DNA from: Helochares maculicollis
Taxonomy: Eukaryota; Arthropoda; Insecta; Coleoptera; Hydrophilidae
Direction: 5' to 3'
NCBI GenBank assembly: GCA_033557835.1
Contig: JAWQRO010000005.1
Span: forward strand, 32,280-96,279
DNA length: 64,000 nucleotides
Both the position numbers and the translations under genes were made by a program. Below are positions 12,790 to 25,074 of the stretch, one piece after another; positions within the stretch are counted from its first letter, which is position 1, and the number at the start of each line of letters is the position of its first letter. The notes under the pieces were generated by a model that ran no database searches, was not told the DNA's origin, and saw nothing but the letters and a program-made list of their open reading frames with translations.

Positions 12790-14004
12790 CGATTTTGTTT
12801 TTGTAGGACATTCATTGGCGACCAATAACCATCTCTAATAATTGAACAGTCCAGTCAATATGAAGGCACTAATTTTCATGATCTTTAGTCCAGAATTATG
12901 ATGTTTTGGGCAGACTCGCCAGATAGTAGAGTTGAAACTCTTATTTGCTTTCTGCGTGTGGCCATCCAAACATTTTTTGAGTAAGTCATCCCGGGATAAA
13001 TCTTCAAAAATCTGCTTGACATGAGTTTGAACATCAGGATGTAGGAGCAGAATGTTTAATCTCTTTAGGATTTGTCCCTAAAGCTTCAGCGCTGCGCCAC
13101 TTACAACAGTTATAGGAATCAGACGGACAGTACTCGTGTCTTAGTTCGTCATCTGTGGGGCACAGTATATGGCCATAATAGCACCTTCCATGTTTTTCAC
13201 GCTGTTTACCTTTCTCCGAATAACTAATCCGAAATATAAAGACAATTTTTTAATTAAAGCCATGAGTTGACATCTTCCTCCCAGGTGATTGTCTGTTTCA
13301 GTTTTTCGGAGTCGAGTACTCATCCTCTTCTGAACGTGGCCGATGCATTTGCTTTTCACAACTTGGAAATCGTGACCGTACGGATTCAAATCGAGAATTC
13401 TTTTGAAGGTTTTAGAATCCCCATCCCCTATATAGTTTCCATATTTGACGCCAAATAACTCTTCAAATCGTGAAATTATTTCTTTTATAGCTTCGACTTC
13501 CATAGCGCTAGAAGAGCCTTTTTGGTTTTCTTGGCAGTGTGGATCATGTTCTTCAAACCATTCACGGTACTCTTCGGTATCCTATTTATCTTTCCAACGA
13601 GCACAAACTGTACAGTAACTACTTTTAATGACTAAATCAATCACTTTACCACAGTAATATCTAAGAAGGGTTATGACCCCATAGAACTACTTGAAACCCC
13701 GCTTCTTCCATGTATCGTCCGCAGAAACTTTATTGGGCACTCATGCTTTTCGATTTCAGTTTTTTCTTCATTGACAGCTTTTACACTAGAAGCTTGAAAT
13801 GATGATTATGTAGCGGTTTATATAATTGGAGATGATAGCGTTGTAGAACCTTTCACTTATACCATTATAAATGTCTATCATATTGCAAAATAAGTTGATG
13901 CCCTCCCTACCAACACCTAAAAGACGCATCACAAACACAATCCTGCGATTTACTTCAAATCCACTATTAACTAACGGTCCAGAAAAAAATATCTCTGCGG
14001 CCAC
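12790..14004 (-). pseudogene. Mutator-like transposase pseudogene
   Basis: The N-terminal part (14004-13800) reads IFFSGPLVNSGFEVNRRIVF and then MRLLGVGREGINLFC. It is followed by a GKVIDLVIKSSYCTVC block with Cys/His spacing (about 13640-13560). A long intact segment of about 120 codons (13503-13141) contains YIGDGDSKTFKRILDLNPYG, then CIGHVQKRMSTRLRK and a LYFGLVIRR block. These blocks, in this order, are characteristic of the Mutator-like transposase domain proteins common in insects. The GDGDS motif lies where a catalytic acidic residue is expected. Downstream (below 13141) only scrambled remnants of the 'YQRAEALGT...LLERCLGG' region remain. Stops occur at several points, so this is a dead copy. 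Confidence 0.85.
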
Positions 14005-14338
14005 ACTTACATAGCACGAACTGAAATAACAGAAACACTGGTTTTAAAATACTTTATAGCAATTAAACAGTTTTTATTTTCATGGAGTTAAGGAATAAAA
14101 GAATTTCTAGGCATCATTTTAGCCGGGTCATTAGTACAAAAGTCCCAAATGTTAGAATTCAGAAAAGTAATCGTCGAGATTCGAATGGTACAGGTGCTTG
14201 AGCGCCGCGTTGATATGTAGCACTTAAATAACTTTTTAACCAATAAATAATGTGAAGTTCATTCTAAAAATTTACAGCCATATTTTTTAATGTTGTTTTA
14301 ACTATTTATACAAAAAATATTTCGATTGTTTTTCATTT

Positions 14339-14360
14339 TTACATGTATCGCCCCCCTTAA
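14339..14360 (-). repeat. Right terminal inverted repeat of the TTAA-flanked element
   Basis: Its reverse complement is TTAA followed by GGGGGGCGATACATGTAA, one G longer than the left end. Sequence similarity between the ends stops just inside this stretch. Confidence 0.8.
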
Positions 14361-17300
14361 AACATTTAAAATTTTGTTGTTCAGAAGTCGGTTGGTGGAA
14401 GCCGAGTTCATTTGTAATTGTTTTAGTGGTTAGAGTCGATCATTTACCAAAATTACGCTAAATATAAAGACCCACAGGACTCATTTAATTAGCTTCTCTT
14501 GACCGGAGGATACAATTGCCTGCACGAAATAATATACGACAGAAATTTCCCGTCTCCTCTATGTATGACGTCTTACACCCGTTCCCAAATAATGTTAAGC
14601 GTGTACCTGCTAATTCGTTTTACTAAAAAGATTCTACTTTACTATTTTTGCCACAGATCAACTGATTAATTCAAGATCATTTATTTTGTCTACATAACAT
14701 GCACTTACACCGAAGTACATTTACCATATACTTTTTATTTTCGGAAGAGCTAAAGTTGAGTTATGAATTGTGAAGATAAATTCAATTGTGAATCTTCTTT
14801 AGTATGCGAGGGTAAATTGAATATATTTTTCGCAATTCTATTGTTTTATCAATTTATGCAACATTTATTGACTCATTTGTCTCTTTGGTTTCTGTTCTAA
14901 TGTGAATTGGAAAGCATATCAGCTGAAGTCGCGATTTTGCTTGCCTTTTTTATTTTAATTTTCTAAATATAAATTCTCTTAGGAATGTAGCGCGCTTATA
15001 AAACACAAATATTCGCGTAATTCCGCGTATCAAATACCAGTTAATCCAACGTGAACTATTTTTTAGGCAGATAGCGTCAAATTGACATAACACGAGGTTT
15101 TACACTCGCCGCATTTACCTTCTTTCAATTGGCAAGAGATGAAATCATACGCTTAATCTAAACCAACGTGATTTATTAGCCGCAGTGCTTCTCTTAATTG
15201 CCCCATTGATGTGGCGTTTAATTTTTAGAAATTTATTTCTGGCCGTAAGGTACACACGGAACGCTGCAGTGGACAAGAACAAATTGTTATTGTTTTGCAC
15301 TTTTGGCTATGAGCAACGTTTGTCTGTGACTACGATTTATAACTATTGGAATATAATAACGTGAAATACTATTTTTCAATGTATAGACCATATGCTAAAT
15401 GTACAATATTCAACTGTTTTGAATTAGCAATAATTACATATTTTTTTATGGAAAATATTTTAAGTTTGAACTAGATGTCACAGAGTATTAAAGCAGTTGT
15501 AATTTCAGGGGTTCAATATTTCATAAAGTAGAATAATTATAGATTGCAAAAAACTTTGTGCTTTTAAAAATATGTACCTCATTTATTTCAAAATAAAAAT
15601 GTTACCGTTCATATTTAAAATTGTTTCTTTAATTTTTATTTCGATTTATATTGTAACGGTATTGTAAATACTAAGAATATAAAGTTTTCATGAGAAATAA
15701 ATCAAAATTTACCTGTGTGTGTGTGTGTGTGTGTGACACGACACTATTTTCAGGTAGGAACAATTGGCATGCTTTACAAAGCGACACAAAGCATTTCACT
15801 ACAAAGAATCTATGCATTATTTGGCATTTAGGGTTGAGAATATGAAGACAAAAACATTTAAAGTACCTCGAATAAGTAATTCCTATTTTAACCATAAACA
15901 CTATTTTTTGTAATTTGAGCTTATTCTAATCGTTACTTATAACGCTTTTACTAGTTTTTATATTTTCTATATGTACACATATTTCAAATTTATATATAGA
16001 TACAAGTTACATGTTGCAAGTTATAATCAGTAAGCACATGTCTTAATGGCATATTTTTTATAAAAAAGTTGTTGCTTATAAAAATTACAGTGCTATATCT
16101 AGATGCATTTAAGTATAGTTTATTAACAGTATAATACCATCTAAAGGGCTTCTAGGTTTTATAAATAGAAAAATGTCCTAAAGCATTGTAGCTTTGCAAG
16201 ACTATATTGGCGATGTGTCACGCGATTTTGCATTTAATTTATAAAACCTTATTCTTGTAGATAAAAACCTTGTCTGGTTCATACAAAGAAAACGCAATTT
16301 TAACTGAAACTACGTTTTAACTAAAATCGTTTTATTTAACTTTAGTTCTGCGTTTTGTATCCCCACTACTTCTATTTTATATTACAACTGTGAGTTTTGA
16401 ACGAGAATGTTGCTAGCATAGTGTTATATAAGGTTTGATATAAAATACAGAATCAGAACGTTTTTTAGCTAAATTTTATAATGTTTTTTTTATAAATATT
16501 TTTCTAACAGTATAACAATTGTGCGTTATATTATGTTGCAAACAATTCGCTGAAGATATTTCTATTGCGTTATCATGAATGCAATTTAAGTATCATTAAA
16601 TTTATTATAAAAATATTGATATTAGTACTATTCATTTGAAAATTCAACTTTAATTTCTCTTGTGAAAAGTTAAACAAAAACTGTCAAAACATCGACAGAA
16701 ACAGAATAATCACGTTAAATTGATAAGTCGGTTAGCTGGTCAAGTTTAAATCAATAATATTGTGTTAAACACTTTAACTGAAATATTTATCAACCCTAAC
16801 GCTAGACCTTTACAATAGAAATTCTGGGAATCACTCAAACAGTTTTCATGAAATGTGCTTCTATTATGCACTTCACCTACTGTTCGCTTCCACGAATGTA
16901 TATTATATAACAATAGTAAAAGCTGCTAAACTACCAAACGTAATAAACAGAAACTTTTATATAATATGTATGGATCGCAAATTGTTGAATATCTGAATAA
17001 ATTATAATAATTTATCGCAGATACGTCCAAGCTTCCCTTTGCATGCGAAGTCGTTTCGGTTCGTAATTTAGAAAGGAAAAACTGCCCGGAAAATGTGCGC
17101 CCAGTAATGTATATTTAAAAGCAATTTTCTTAAAGCTTGAAAAGATAATTTTATTCTTTCCGAGTTTTTCTGCTAAATGAAATTGAATCTTCCGAAAATA
17201 TTGTGCCAGTAATTTAAGTTTTTTGCTACTCCGAACCAAATTTCCCCTGCTAAACGCTTCCATTCTTTGCTATATTTGTCACTGTTCTCCTCTCATCAAC

Positions 17301-17749
17301 CTGTAGCGTAACTTTCGAAATACCGTTGGGTATTCAAAGTTTTAACTTGAAAACTTTTAACAATTAACTGCTTCGATCGCTAGCATCAGCTGCAGCACTT
17401 TAATCAAGTCCGGCAGGCAAAAAATCCCAGTTGAGGACAAGTTCAAAGTTCGTGACATTGAAATACAGCATGCATGAAATGAAATAACGATTATATAATC
17501 ACGGCTCTAACCCCTATACATTAGTAGTGAATTCACCATGCGCCCCTATAGAACATTAAGAAACCCATCGAACCATCCGTCAGCCGAATACCCTGGCTCT
17601 TGTGAAAATTAGTGAGAAATCATTTTATAAATTTTCGCGGAACCCCGTGTCGTGGTGTAGGAATGGAGGCGTGTTTTAAGCTGTTCTTTGTGGTAGTTCG
17701 ATCGAAAGTAATGGCTATCGACTGAAAGAGGGGATGGTAACTGTTAGTT
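14361..17749. other. Intergenic stretch without a recognisable gene
   Basis: AT-rich sequence with a (TG) microsatellite. The region is slightly less AT-rich around 15000-15300 and from 17300 onward. No domain-bearing frame, tRNA or transposon end was recognised. Confidence 0.4.
15714..15735 (+). repeat. (TG)11 microsatellite
   Basis: An uninterrupted TG dinucleotide run. Confidence 0.95.
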
Positions 17750-17997
17750 CACAGTCAAGTTCATTGGAAATGGTTCACTGACGTATTTAAACAGGTGAAA
17801 ACCGCGCAAAGCGTACACTAGGTTCTGTTGCTCGCCCCACCGAAGAGGGTTGTACTACTCAGGTAGTGTTGGGGTGACTAATTCTTTTGGTATGCATATT
17901 GGATAACTCGATTGGAATGCGATGTTTGAATAATATAGTTCAAGTCAGAAGTGCGTGATTTTCTCATGAGTTGTGGCTATTTCATCGTGCGCTCCAG
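17750..17997 (+). promoter_or_regulatory. Candidate promoter and untranslated first exon
   Basis: A block of clearly higher GC than its surroundings runs from about 17640 to 18000. It contains an initiator-like CACAGTC at about 17750. It ends in a strong consensus splice donor, CTCCAG|GTGAGA, with the exon end at 17997. It contains only short open frames. The arrangement resembles a non-coding 5' exon of a gene read on the + strand, and the encore/R3HDM gene is the only + strand host gene seen downstream. The link to that gene is inference and would imply an intron of about 27 kb. Confidence 0.3.
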
Positions 17998-18832
17998 GTG
18001 AGATAACTTTACTGTTAATCGTTTTCAAGAGTTTCTGGTGTTTCTCTTACTTAAATACCGTTTCAATTGGAATTGAAATTTTGTTTTATTAAAATCTAAT
18101 TTCAATCACAATTTAATGCACCGTTTTAATTTATTAGGTATCTATTTTTCAAGTGATTTATTATGATTAGGTAGCCAATAAATATTTGGCTTTAAAATTG
18201 GGTAATTTAGGCAAACTAATGTTTGAATTGAGTCAATTATCTTAAAATAGACCAAACACGTAGGTTTAGGAATGACTAAACATCATTGGCACCACAAAGA
18301 ATTAATTGATTTTCTGAAAACCATTAAATTTATTTTTACCAACCGGCTTAATTTTCCAATCTGAACTATCAATCATAGATTCTTGCATTTGTTTGGTAAT
18401 GATCCGCGAAATATATTTAGTCCAATAAAAATAAAGGCAACGAAAATATTCGCTTACTTATATTTCCTTTTTCGTTAAATAAATAACAATCCTATTCATT
18501 CAGCTCTGAAAACTTTATAAGCTCTGGTGGTTGTGAATTCCATTGTTGTTGCTTTTTAATGTTTTTCAGGAAAGTCGGCATAAAAGATTGATGTTTCTAT
18601 TGAAAATTGTTACAGCGTAACAATTCGTCCTATGTATTTCTGTGACATCTCTTTAAGTAATAATAAATGCCTCTAGTTCAGCTTTTTCGAGCAAGAGGAA
18701 GAAAATTGTAAATGTAAGGGCTTAAAAAGTAAGAGCTTTAGGGCCATCATAATATTTTCACTTGGATATATTGGCCCCAAAAGAATTGCATGTGCTGATC
18801 AGGAATTTATTGTATCTCTTTATACCTATATT
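17998..18832. other. AT-rich stretch, nothing recognised
   Basis: Follows the candidate donor at 17998. There is no coding or repeat signal beyond simple AT richness. Confidence 0.35.
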
Positions 18833-20402
18833 TGTTAGTGTGGCAGCTGACGTTTAAAGCTTCCATCCCAAAGGATCAGAATTATTTAGTTTAAGTTGAA
18901 GTCGAATTGGATATTAGGTTGTATTAATGATTAGTGGATGTGCAAATTGACCCACATCAAATAGTAGAATACCTTTCATACAGTAATTACATTCCATACA
19001 CAAGGGACGAAGGGAACGAGAATCTAGACAAATTGAAATGAAAAACTAATCGCACATTTTACACTCCCTCTTTGTAAATTTAATTTAAATTCAATAAAAT
19101 ATCAGTCAAAGATTAATTGGACAAACATTTGAGGTAGTTATTGAATGCATTAAAAGTAATATCAGACTCATTTGTTTAAATGAAATTTAATTTCTATATG
19201 ATTTTCCGCATCGTTATTTGTGTTTACTTCCAAATGTTGAAGCCCTGTGTAGCAATTTATCTTTTTAGCCGACACAAAGAATTCTTTGTGATATATAAAA
19301 TATTTTTTTCAAGATATTTCATCAGCTGCGACATTTTCTAAACCATTAAATTCCCAGCTATAAATTTTAAGATAGTAAAAAACTTTATGTTCATTGGAGA
19401 ATTTACATTTATAAAACGTTGGTTTATACGTCAAATTCTGGCAAAGCATATGATCAAATTTATAATTTAATGTATTTTTTATAGTACTAATTAGACAAAT
19501 AATTTTACTTTGTATGCTTTGTGTACAGTTTAGGATCCAAACTCATATTTTGTTGTTTTTAAATGCTACATACTAATTTTATAATTAATAAAGCGATGTT
19601 TCAGTTATGGTCAATTTTATATAAAAGTCAATTATCATCCCTGAATCTTTATTGTAAATAAATTTTCTAAAATCGACAAAAACTGAGTTTTTTTTAAATT
19701 GTATTGTTGTCAATATTCTTGTTTGTGGTATCACCGTTGTTTGAGGTACCAATATTTGTGTTGAACCTTCCATAATTGAGTTTTTAACAAACTGTTCAAG
19801 TTAAACAAGTATAAGATGACATCTGTAGTGATTTATTTCTTTCACATTCCATTGTAAGAAAATCTAGAAAACGTGTACCGTTGGAGCAAGAGTCCCTGGA
19901 GGATGATGAATACCTCGGACAGGCAATTCGTAGAAATTGTATTAGAAGATCGCCTTTGAAACTTTTATTTGCTTAATTCGTTGTGACCATTTGTGTATAA
20001 ATGAGAACATTGTCCAAAGTCTTTCTGTGTAAGTTTTCTACTCTCAATTTTGGATTCAATTGTTCTGTTTTATGTTTCTTAATGAAATGGGAAGCCATGA
20101 AATGGCAGTATTTGACAAACCTCTCGCCAAAAAGCCAAGAATGGTGCCTTCGCGAATGCAGCTATCAATAATTGATACATCCAATGTAGATGGATCTTAG
20201 CGTTTAATATTATTTTTTAGTATAAAAAAGATGTTACTCCTCTTAATCAAGATTTGGATTCGGCAAATAGGCGACTCTTAATCTCAATTGAGATTCGGTT
20301 GACAACCGAAAAAAATAATGAATTGTCGTGAATGTGTGCAACCTATTTGGCTTGGATGTGTTTTATAATCCAAATAAGTTAATATCTGCATAAAAATATA
20401 GT
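18833..20402. repeat. 1.5 kb direct tandem duplication, unit 1
   Basis: Aligns with 20403-21872 in the same orientation and order. Shared landmarks are GCAGCTGA(C/T)GTTTAAAGC and CACAAGGGACGAAG near the start, ACCTTCCATAATTGAG and GGAGCAAGAGTCCCTGGAGG in the middle, and CCTATTTGGCTT near the end. The minus strand contains fragments that stay similar at the peptide level to unit 2. These are a peptide containing QHLEVNTNNDAENHIEIK (around 19250-19170) and one beginning MEGSTQILVPQTT (from 19773 on the minus strand). The units differ by many substitutions and by indels, so the duplication is not recent. Confidence 0.85.
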
Positions 20403-21872
20403 ATGTTAGTGTTGCAGCTGATGTTTAAAGCTTCCATCCTAAAGGATCAAAATTATTTAGTACAGGTTTAAGTCGAATTGGAGTGTATGAATCATTAGTG
20501 GGTGCGTAAGTTGATCCACGTCAAATAGTAGAACACCTTTCATACATTAATCACATTACAAACACAAGGGACGAAGAGAACGAGAATCTATACAAATGGA
20601 AATCAAAAACTGATCGCACATTATACACTCATTTTTTGTAGCCTGGAAATATCGTTACACTATTAGCGATATTAAATCCAATAAAACATCAGCAGTCAAA
20701 GCTTAATCGAAGAAAATTTGAAGTAGTTTCTGAATGCATTGAAAGTAATATCAGAGACTCGTTTGTTTAAATGCAATTTAATTTCTATATGATTTTCTGC
20801 ATCATTATTTGTGTTTACTTCCAAATGTTGACATTCTGCGTAGCAATTCATCTTTTTAACGAAGTTCCAACCAACATGAGGAATTCTTTGTGACAAGAAA
20901 AATATTTTTTTCAAGCTATTTCATCAGCTGCGGCATTTACGAACTATAGCATTCAATACTATAAATTTTAAAAGTAATACAAAATTTTAGGTTAATTAGG
21001 CAATTAACTTATTCAGTATTTTTCTATTTGTGAACCTATCTATGTTGTCTACTTGTCCCTTCGATGTACATAAAAATAACTTTATTTTACATCTAATTCT
21101 AGCAAAGCATAAGTTCAAATTTATAGTATTTTTTGTAGTACTTATTAGACAACTGATTAAACTTTGTATGATGTGTGTGCATTTTAGGATCAATTATCAT
21201 CCCTGAATCTCTGTTGTAAATACATTTTCAAAAATCAACAAAAACTGATTTTCTTGGAATTGTGTTGTTGACAATGTTCTTATCTTTTGTATCGTCGCTG
21301 TTTGAAGTACCAATATGTGTGTCGAACCTTCCATAATTGAGTTTTTAACAAACGACTGTTCATGTTAAACAAGTATAAGATGACATCTGTGGTGATTTAT
21401 TTCCTTCACATTCCATTGTAAGAAAGTCTAGTAAATGTGTACCGTTGGAGCAAGAGTCCCTGGAGGACGATAAATACCTCGGGCAGGTCAGTTGTCAACG
21501 TCTCAGGCAATTCGTAGAAATTGTATTAGAAGATCGCCTTTGAAACCGTTATTTGCTTAATTCGTTGTGACCATTTGTGTATGAATGAGAACATTGTCCA
21601 AAGTCTTTTTGTTTTATGATTCTTAATCAAATGGGAAGCCATGAAATGGCAGTGATTCGACGAACCTCTCGCCAGAAAGGTAAGAATGGTGTTTTCAGGA
21701 ATGAAGCTTTTAATAATTGCTACATCCAACAGAGATGGATCAATTGAGGTTCGGCAAATAGCATTTTGAGGAAAAAATTGTTATACTTTTCCTGTCGTGA
21801 ATGTATGCAGCCTATTTGGCTTAGATGTGTTTGTAAGCCAAACAAGTTGATATCTGTATAAAAATATACTTT
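20403..21872. repeat. 1.5 kb direct tandem duplication, unit 2
   Basis: Second unit of the duplication. On the minus strand it keeps two open stretches: 20914-20696 (contains CYAECQHLEVNTNNDAENHI) and 21729-21526 (contains IKSFIPENTILTFLARGSSN). I could not assign either to a protein family. They may be decayed exons of a host gene or of a transposon. A 24-codon stretch compared between units shows two silent and one replacement difference near QHLEVNTNN, which hints at past coding constraint. Confidence 0.85.
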
Positions 21873-24631
21873 TAGTGTTATTCTTGAAATTCCTCTATTC
21901 ATTTTTGCAATTGTCAAATTTTAATGCAAGGAGCTTTTGTATGCCTTTCATATTTAATTCTTAAACTTCAGTTCCATCGTTTGTTTTGCTTTGCACTATG
22001 GGTCGATAAGTTGTATGTTTTGTGTTCTTTGTAAATTTATTGATCAACAAAACTGGCTTTCTTTAGCTCGTTTCTTGCATGACTTAACCGCTGGAAGTTA
22101 AAAATGTTGCTGCGTTTATTTCACACCGAAAGATGCTTTGATTTCAGAAACCGTGTCATTTAACATGATCATTCATATAGCAAAGTATTCATTTTTTAAC
22201 ATTGTTTAATGTTTGTTTTGTGTACGCGCATAATTTTAAAGAGACGTATTAAGTACATTGCTTTTGCTTTAAACAATAAGAGGGCAATAAAAAATGTATA
22301 ACAAAGCGCATCGTTAATTTTATGCGATAACGCCTTATTCCTCGATCTTGGTAGTCAAGTTAAATATATATTAGCATCTATTAAATTCGGAGTTAGAAGA
22401 ATTTAGGGAGATTCCAATTTATTTCTTGTCATAATGCTTACAGGTCTAATCAAATAGCAACAAAATATTCATTATTATGTGATGCGCCGACTATTTTGCA
22501 ACTCTTTAGTTGTATTGAGGAATGCTCTGCCAATATTATTCGTATTCTAGTCAGTTCAGAATAAATAAATAATGTATACTTTTAACTTTTCTTTAAATAT
22601 TTAATAATGGCAGAAGAACAATATTATAAAGTTAAGTTTATGTGAAAATATCAACAGCTAGTGGCACAAAGTATAATTAACTTTTACGGCATCGTTAATA
22701 ATAAACTTATACTACCCAGTGTTCCTTAAAATTTGTTGATGAGATAATTCCAGAATGTTCGTGTTGTTTCTTATAAGTTATTTAATTTTAACTCACGCAG
22801 TTTCGGTAATTATTATATTTTGTATGCTTTCTAGATTCTCTTTTTTAAAATTGGAAAATGAAGTGACTGCTGTAAAATATATTTTTTATTGTTATTTATT
22901 GGGACGATTAACTATGCAACTTAACGCGTTGATGAGCTGGAAGCTGGGTCTATTGATGCGTAACTCTGGAAAAGCTTGTATGATTTATATCAGTAACTTG
23001 CCTAAAAGGAGTTAAGTGGGATTATGTGTCAGCGACAAATTATTTGACAATTGTTAAAGTAGACACACATCAAATTTGACTAACTATTTGTCAAACTTCA
23101 AATTGCCTTTACCACGTTTATGTCAAATTAGATATATTAACCTCCGTTTTAGATATTTTGATAACTGAAAATCGCACAGGCAAGCTGCTTTGCCTCGCAT
23201 GGATATTTGTGGATCAGTATAGGATATATCCATAAATAAAAGACCAATTTATAGGTAATAAAAACACTCTTTTTATTTTTAATTGTCACAAGTGTATGCT
23301 TGCATATGATAAATGTAATTTTATTAACAGTCGATATGCATGTTTTTTTTGTAAAAAAGTTTTCATCGATCAACTTATTGAAAATATTCGAGCAGCGATG
23401 GTGCGTTTGCAAAGTATTGATGACAAGAATTAAATTTAATATTTTTGCCTCCTGTGTTATTAAACGTGATTTAAACAAATGATGAGAACTCGTATGGCGG
23501 GAATTAAGCTTCTGGGATACCCAAGCTTTAATTGAAATTCTCTAAATTCATTTTATTGACGCTATTTTATAATTTAGTGATTTGTAATACGTACCTCTTT
23601 TAGTTTTACGTGGAATTATTGAAATCGGTTTTAAAATATAGTTTGCTCAGGCCACCCTTCACAAGCTTCAACAATCTGCATAACTCAATACTTTCATTGA
23701 AAATTACATGTGCTGAATGTATCAATAAGTCAACTATTAGCATGCAAGCAATTCAAAAGAAATTTCAATACAATGTTTAGGTCACAAGCCCCATTGTCAC
23801 GTGACGCGAATCACCCTTTGCGTGCTCTTTCCTCTCCATTCATATACCGATTGGCTCCTAATTGAATTGACTAGCCCTAAGCTAATAATAGCCTTGACGT
23901 TTCTTTTCCTGAATGCCAAGGGACGTTAAGATTAGGTCATTCTAGGGCCAGAATTAGCTCGGGATAAAATTGAAAACCCTGCAAACCATTGATTTTGTCT
24001 TAGTGATATTGTTCGAGTAATTAGATTTTGAAAACGGAATATTTCTATTCAAAATTAGTTATCATGGTAAAAATTCCAGCATTCGGAAAAATATCTCATT
24101 GACATTAAAGAAGAAACAATTCAGCATTTGGAAAAATCTAACGACTACAGAGTAAAATCATGCCTTCAAAATGTACATGCAGATATTTTCTTTTACTCCT
24201 TTTTTCGTATTGTCCAAGTTTCGTACAACGTAAACACTTGTTAATTAAAGTAAAAACATTGCTAGTTAAATATTTATTTCCTTAGATTAAAAAAGTCCTT
24301 TTATTCTTATGTTGTACTCTCGTTTCAAAGGGTATTGGGTATTAAACATTAATGCTTAAATCCTTCAAAATAAAGTACTATTCAAAATTTCGAACTGAAT
24401 TTGCATGTATTTGGCTTTAAGATTTTTGTTTATTAAAATTTTTGTACGATATTTTGTATGGAATATTACTGTTTATATGAATACATAATCAATATGATTA
24501 ATTTATATACAATATTAATATTTATTTAACTCATTTTTTAATTTGCTGGGACCCGGGGTGTAATTTAAAATTCTCTTGTGAAAGACCGCACTGGTAAATG
24601 AATAATTAATATTGTTTGGTAAAATTTGAAA
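21873..24631. other. Intergenic stretch without a recognisable gene
   Basis: AT-rich sequence. At 23040-23130 several TGTCAAA / TTTGACA motifs recur. At 23770-23960 composition is less AT-rich and includes the palindrome noted separately. No coding family was recognised. Confidence 0.4.
23796..23805. promoter_or_regulatory. Palindromic E-box GTCACGTGAC
   Basis: A perfect 10-bp palindrome centred on CACGTG. This is the sequence preferred by bHLH-zipper factors of the MITF/TFE and USF types. Function here is not shown. Confidence 0.3.
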
Positions 24632-24735
24632 TATAAAAGGGCAGTCTAAATCTGAAAAATCTCAGTGGATGAAGAACATTCAGTCGTTGCTTGTGTTTAA
24701 CGATTGAATTTGTGAAGCTAATCGATATAGTCTTG
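24632..24735 (+). promoter_or_regulatory. Candidate TATA/initiator promoter with short first exon
   Basis: TATAAAAG begins at 24632. An insect initiator-like TCAGT lies with its A at 24664, 32 bases downstream, which is the normal spacing. The following ~70 bases end at a consensus donor (CTT|GTAAGT near 24736). No convincing start codon is inside this short exon. It could start a transcript read rightward, but no matching downstream coding exon was identified nearby. Confidence 0.35.
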
Positions 24736-25020
24736 TAAGTTAGATTTAAATTTGTATATGATATAATTTTTTCTTTTCTCCTTTGAACGATCTAGCACGG
24801 CTCGAAACAAAGCATGATGAATATGTGTTATTTTTGGATATTTTCCAAATATTTAATTGATGGTATATCAGCGAGAAAATTTACTGTGTGTATTACAAAA
24901 CCAGCTCATACTGTAAACTAAATATTTTGTTCTATCCAAAATGTTTTGTTTTTACTAAAAATTGTGCTAACTTTCATCGCTACCATTCGCTTGTCTGCAA
25001 GTGTGCGTTACTAATATGCT

Positions 25021-25044
25021 TTTCATTTATTTCTAGGTAAGCTC
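25021..25044 (+). promoter_or_regulatory. Recursive-splice-like site (AG directly followed by GTAAGC)
   Basis: A pyrimidine-rich TTTATTTCTAG is immediately followed by GTAAGC (junction 25036/25037). Juxtaposed 3' and 5' splice sites of this form mark ratchet points in very long Drosophila introns. If the encore/R3HDM transcript begins upstream (17.7 or 24.6 kb), this site would lie inside its long first intron. Alternatively it starts a ~38-nt exon ending before GTAAGT at 25075. Confidence 0.35.
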
Positions 25045-25074
25045 CTGCTTCTCAAACCTTTCCCCGAAACAATA

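Larger units (their letters stand above)
12131..14360 (-). mobile_element. TTAA-flanked DNA transposon with Mutator-like transposase (Kolobok/MULE type), decayed
   Basis: A 2.2 kb element. It starts TTAA-GGGGGCGATACATGTAA (12131-12151) and ends with the inverse, TTACATGTATCGCCCCCC-TTAA (14339-14360). The two ends differ by one G in the G run. TTAA is the only shared flank, which fits a TTAA target duplication. That is established for Kolobok and piggyBac, whereas typical MULEs make 8-11 bp duplications. The interior encodes, on the minus strand, the arthropod 'Mutator-like transposase domain' protein. The name therefore rests on two partly conflicting criteria: transposase family and target site. 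Both ends are intact enough to define the element, but the ORF is broken. Confidence 0.8.

Noticed and set aside
22755..23015. 86-codon hydrophobic + strand frame
   Set aside because: AT-rich composition explains the hydrophobic residues. No family resemblance, no splice or promoter support.
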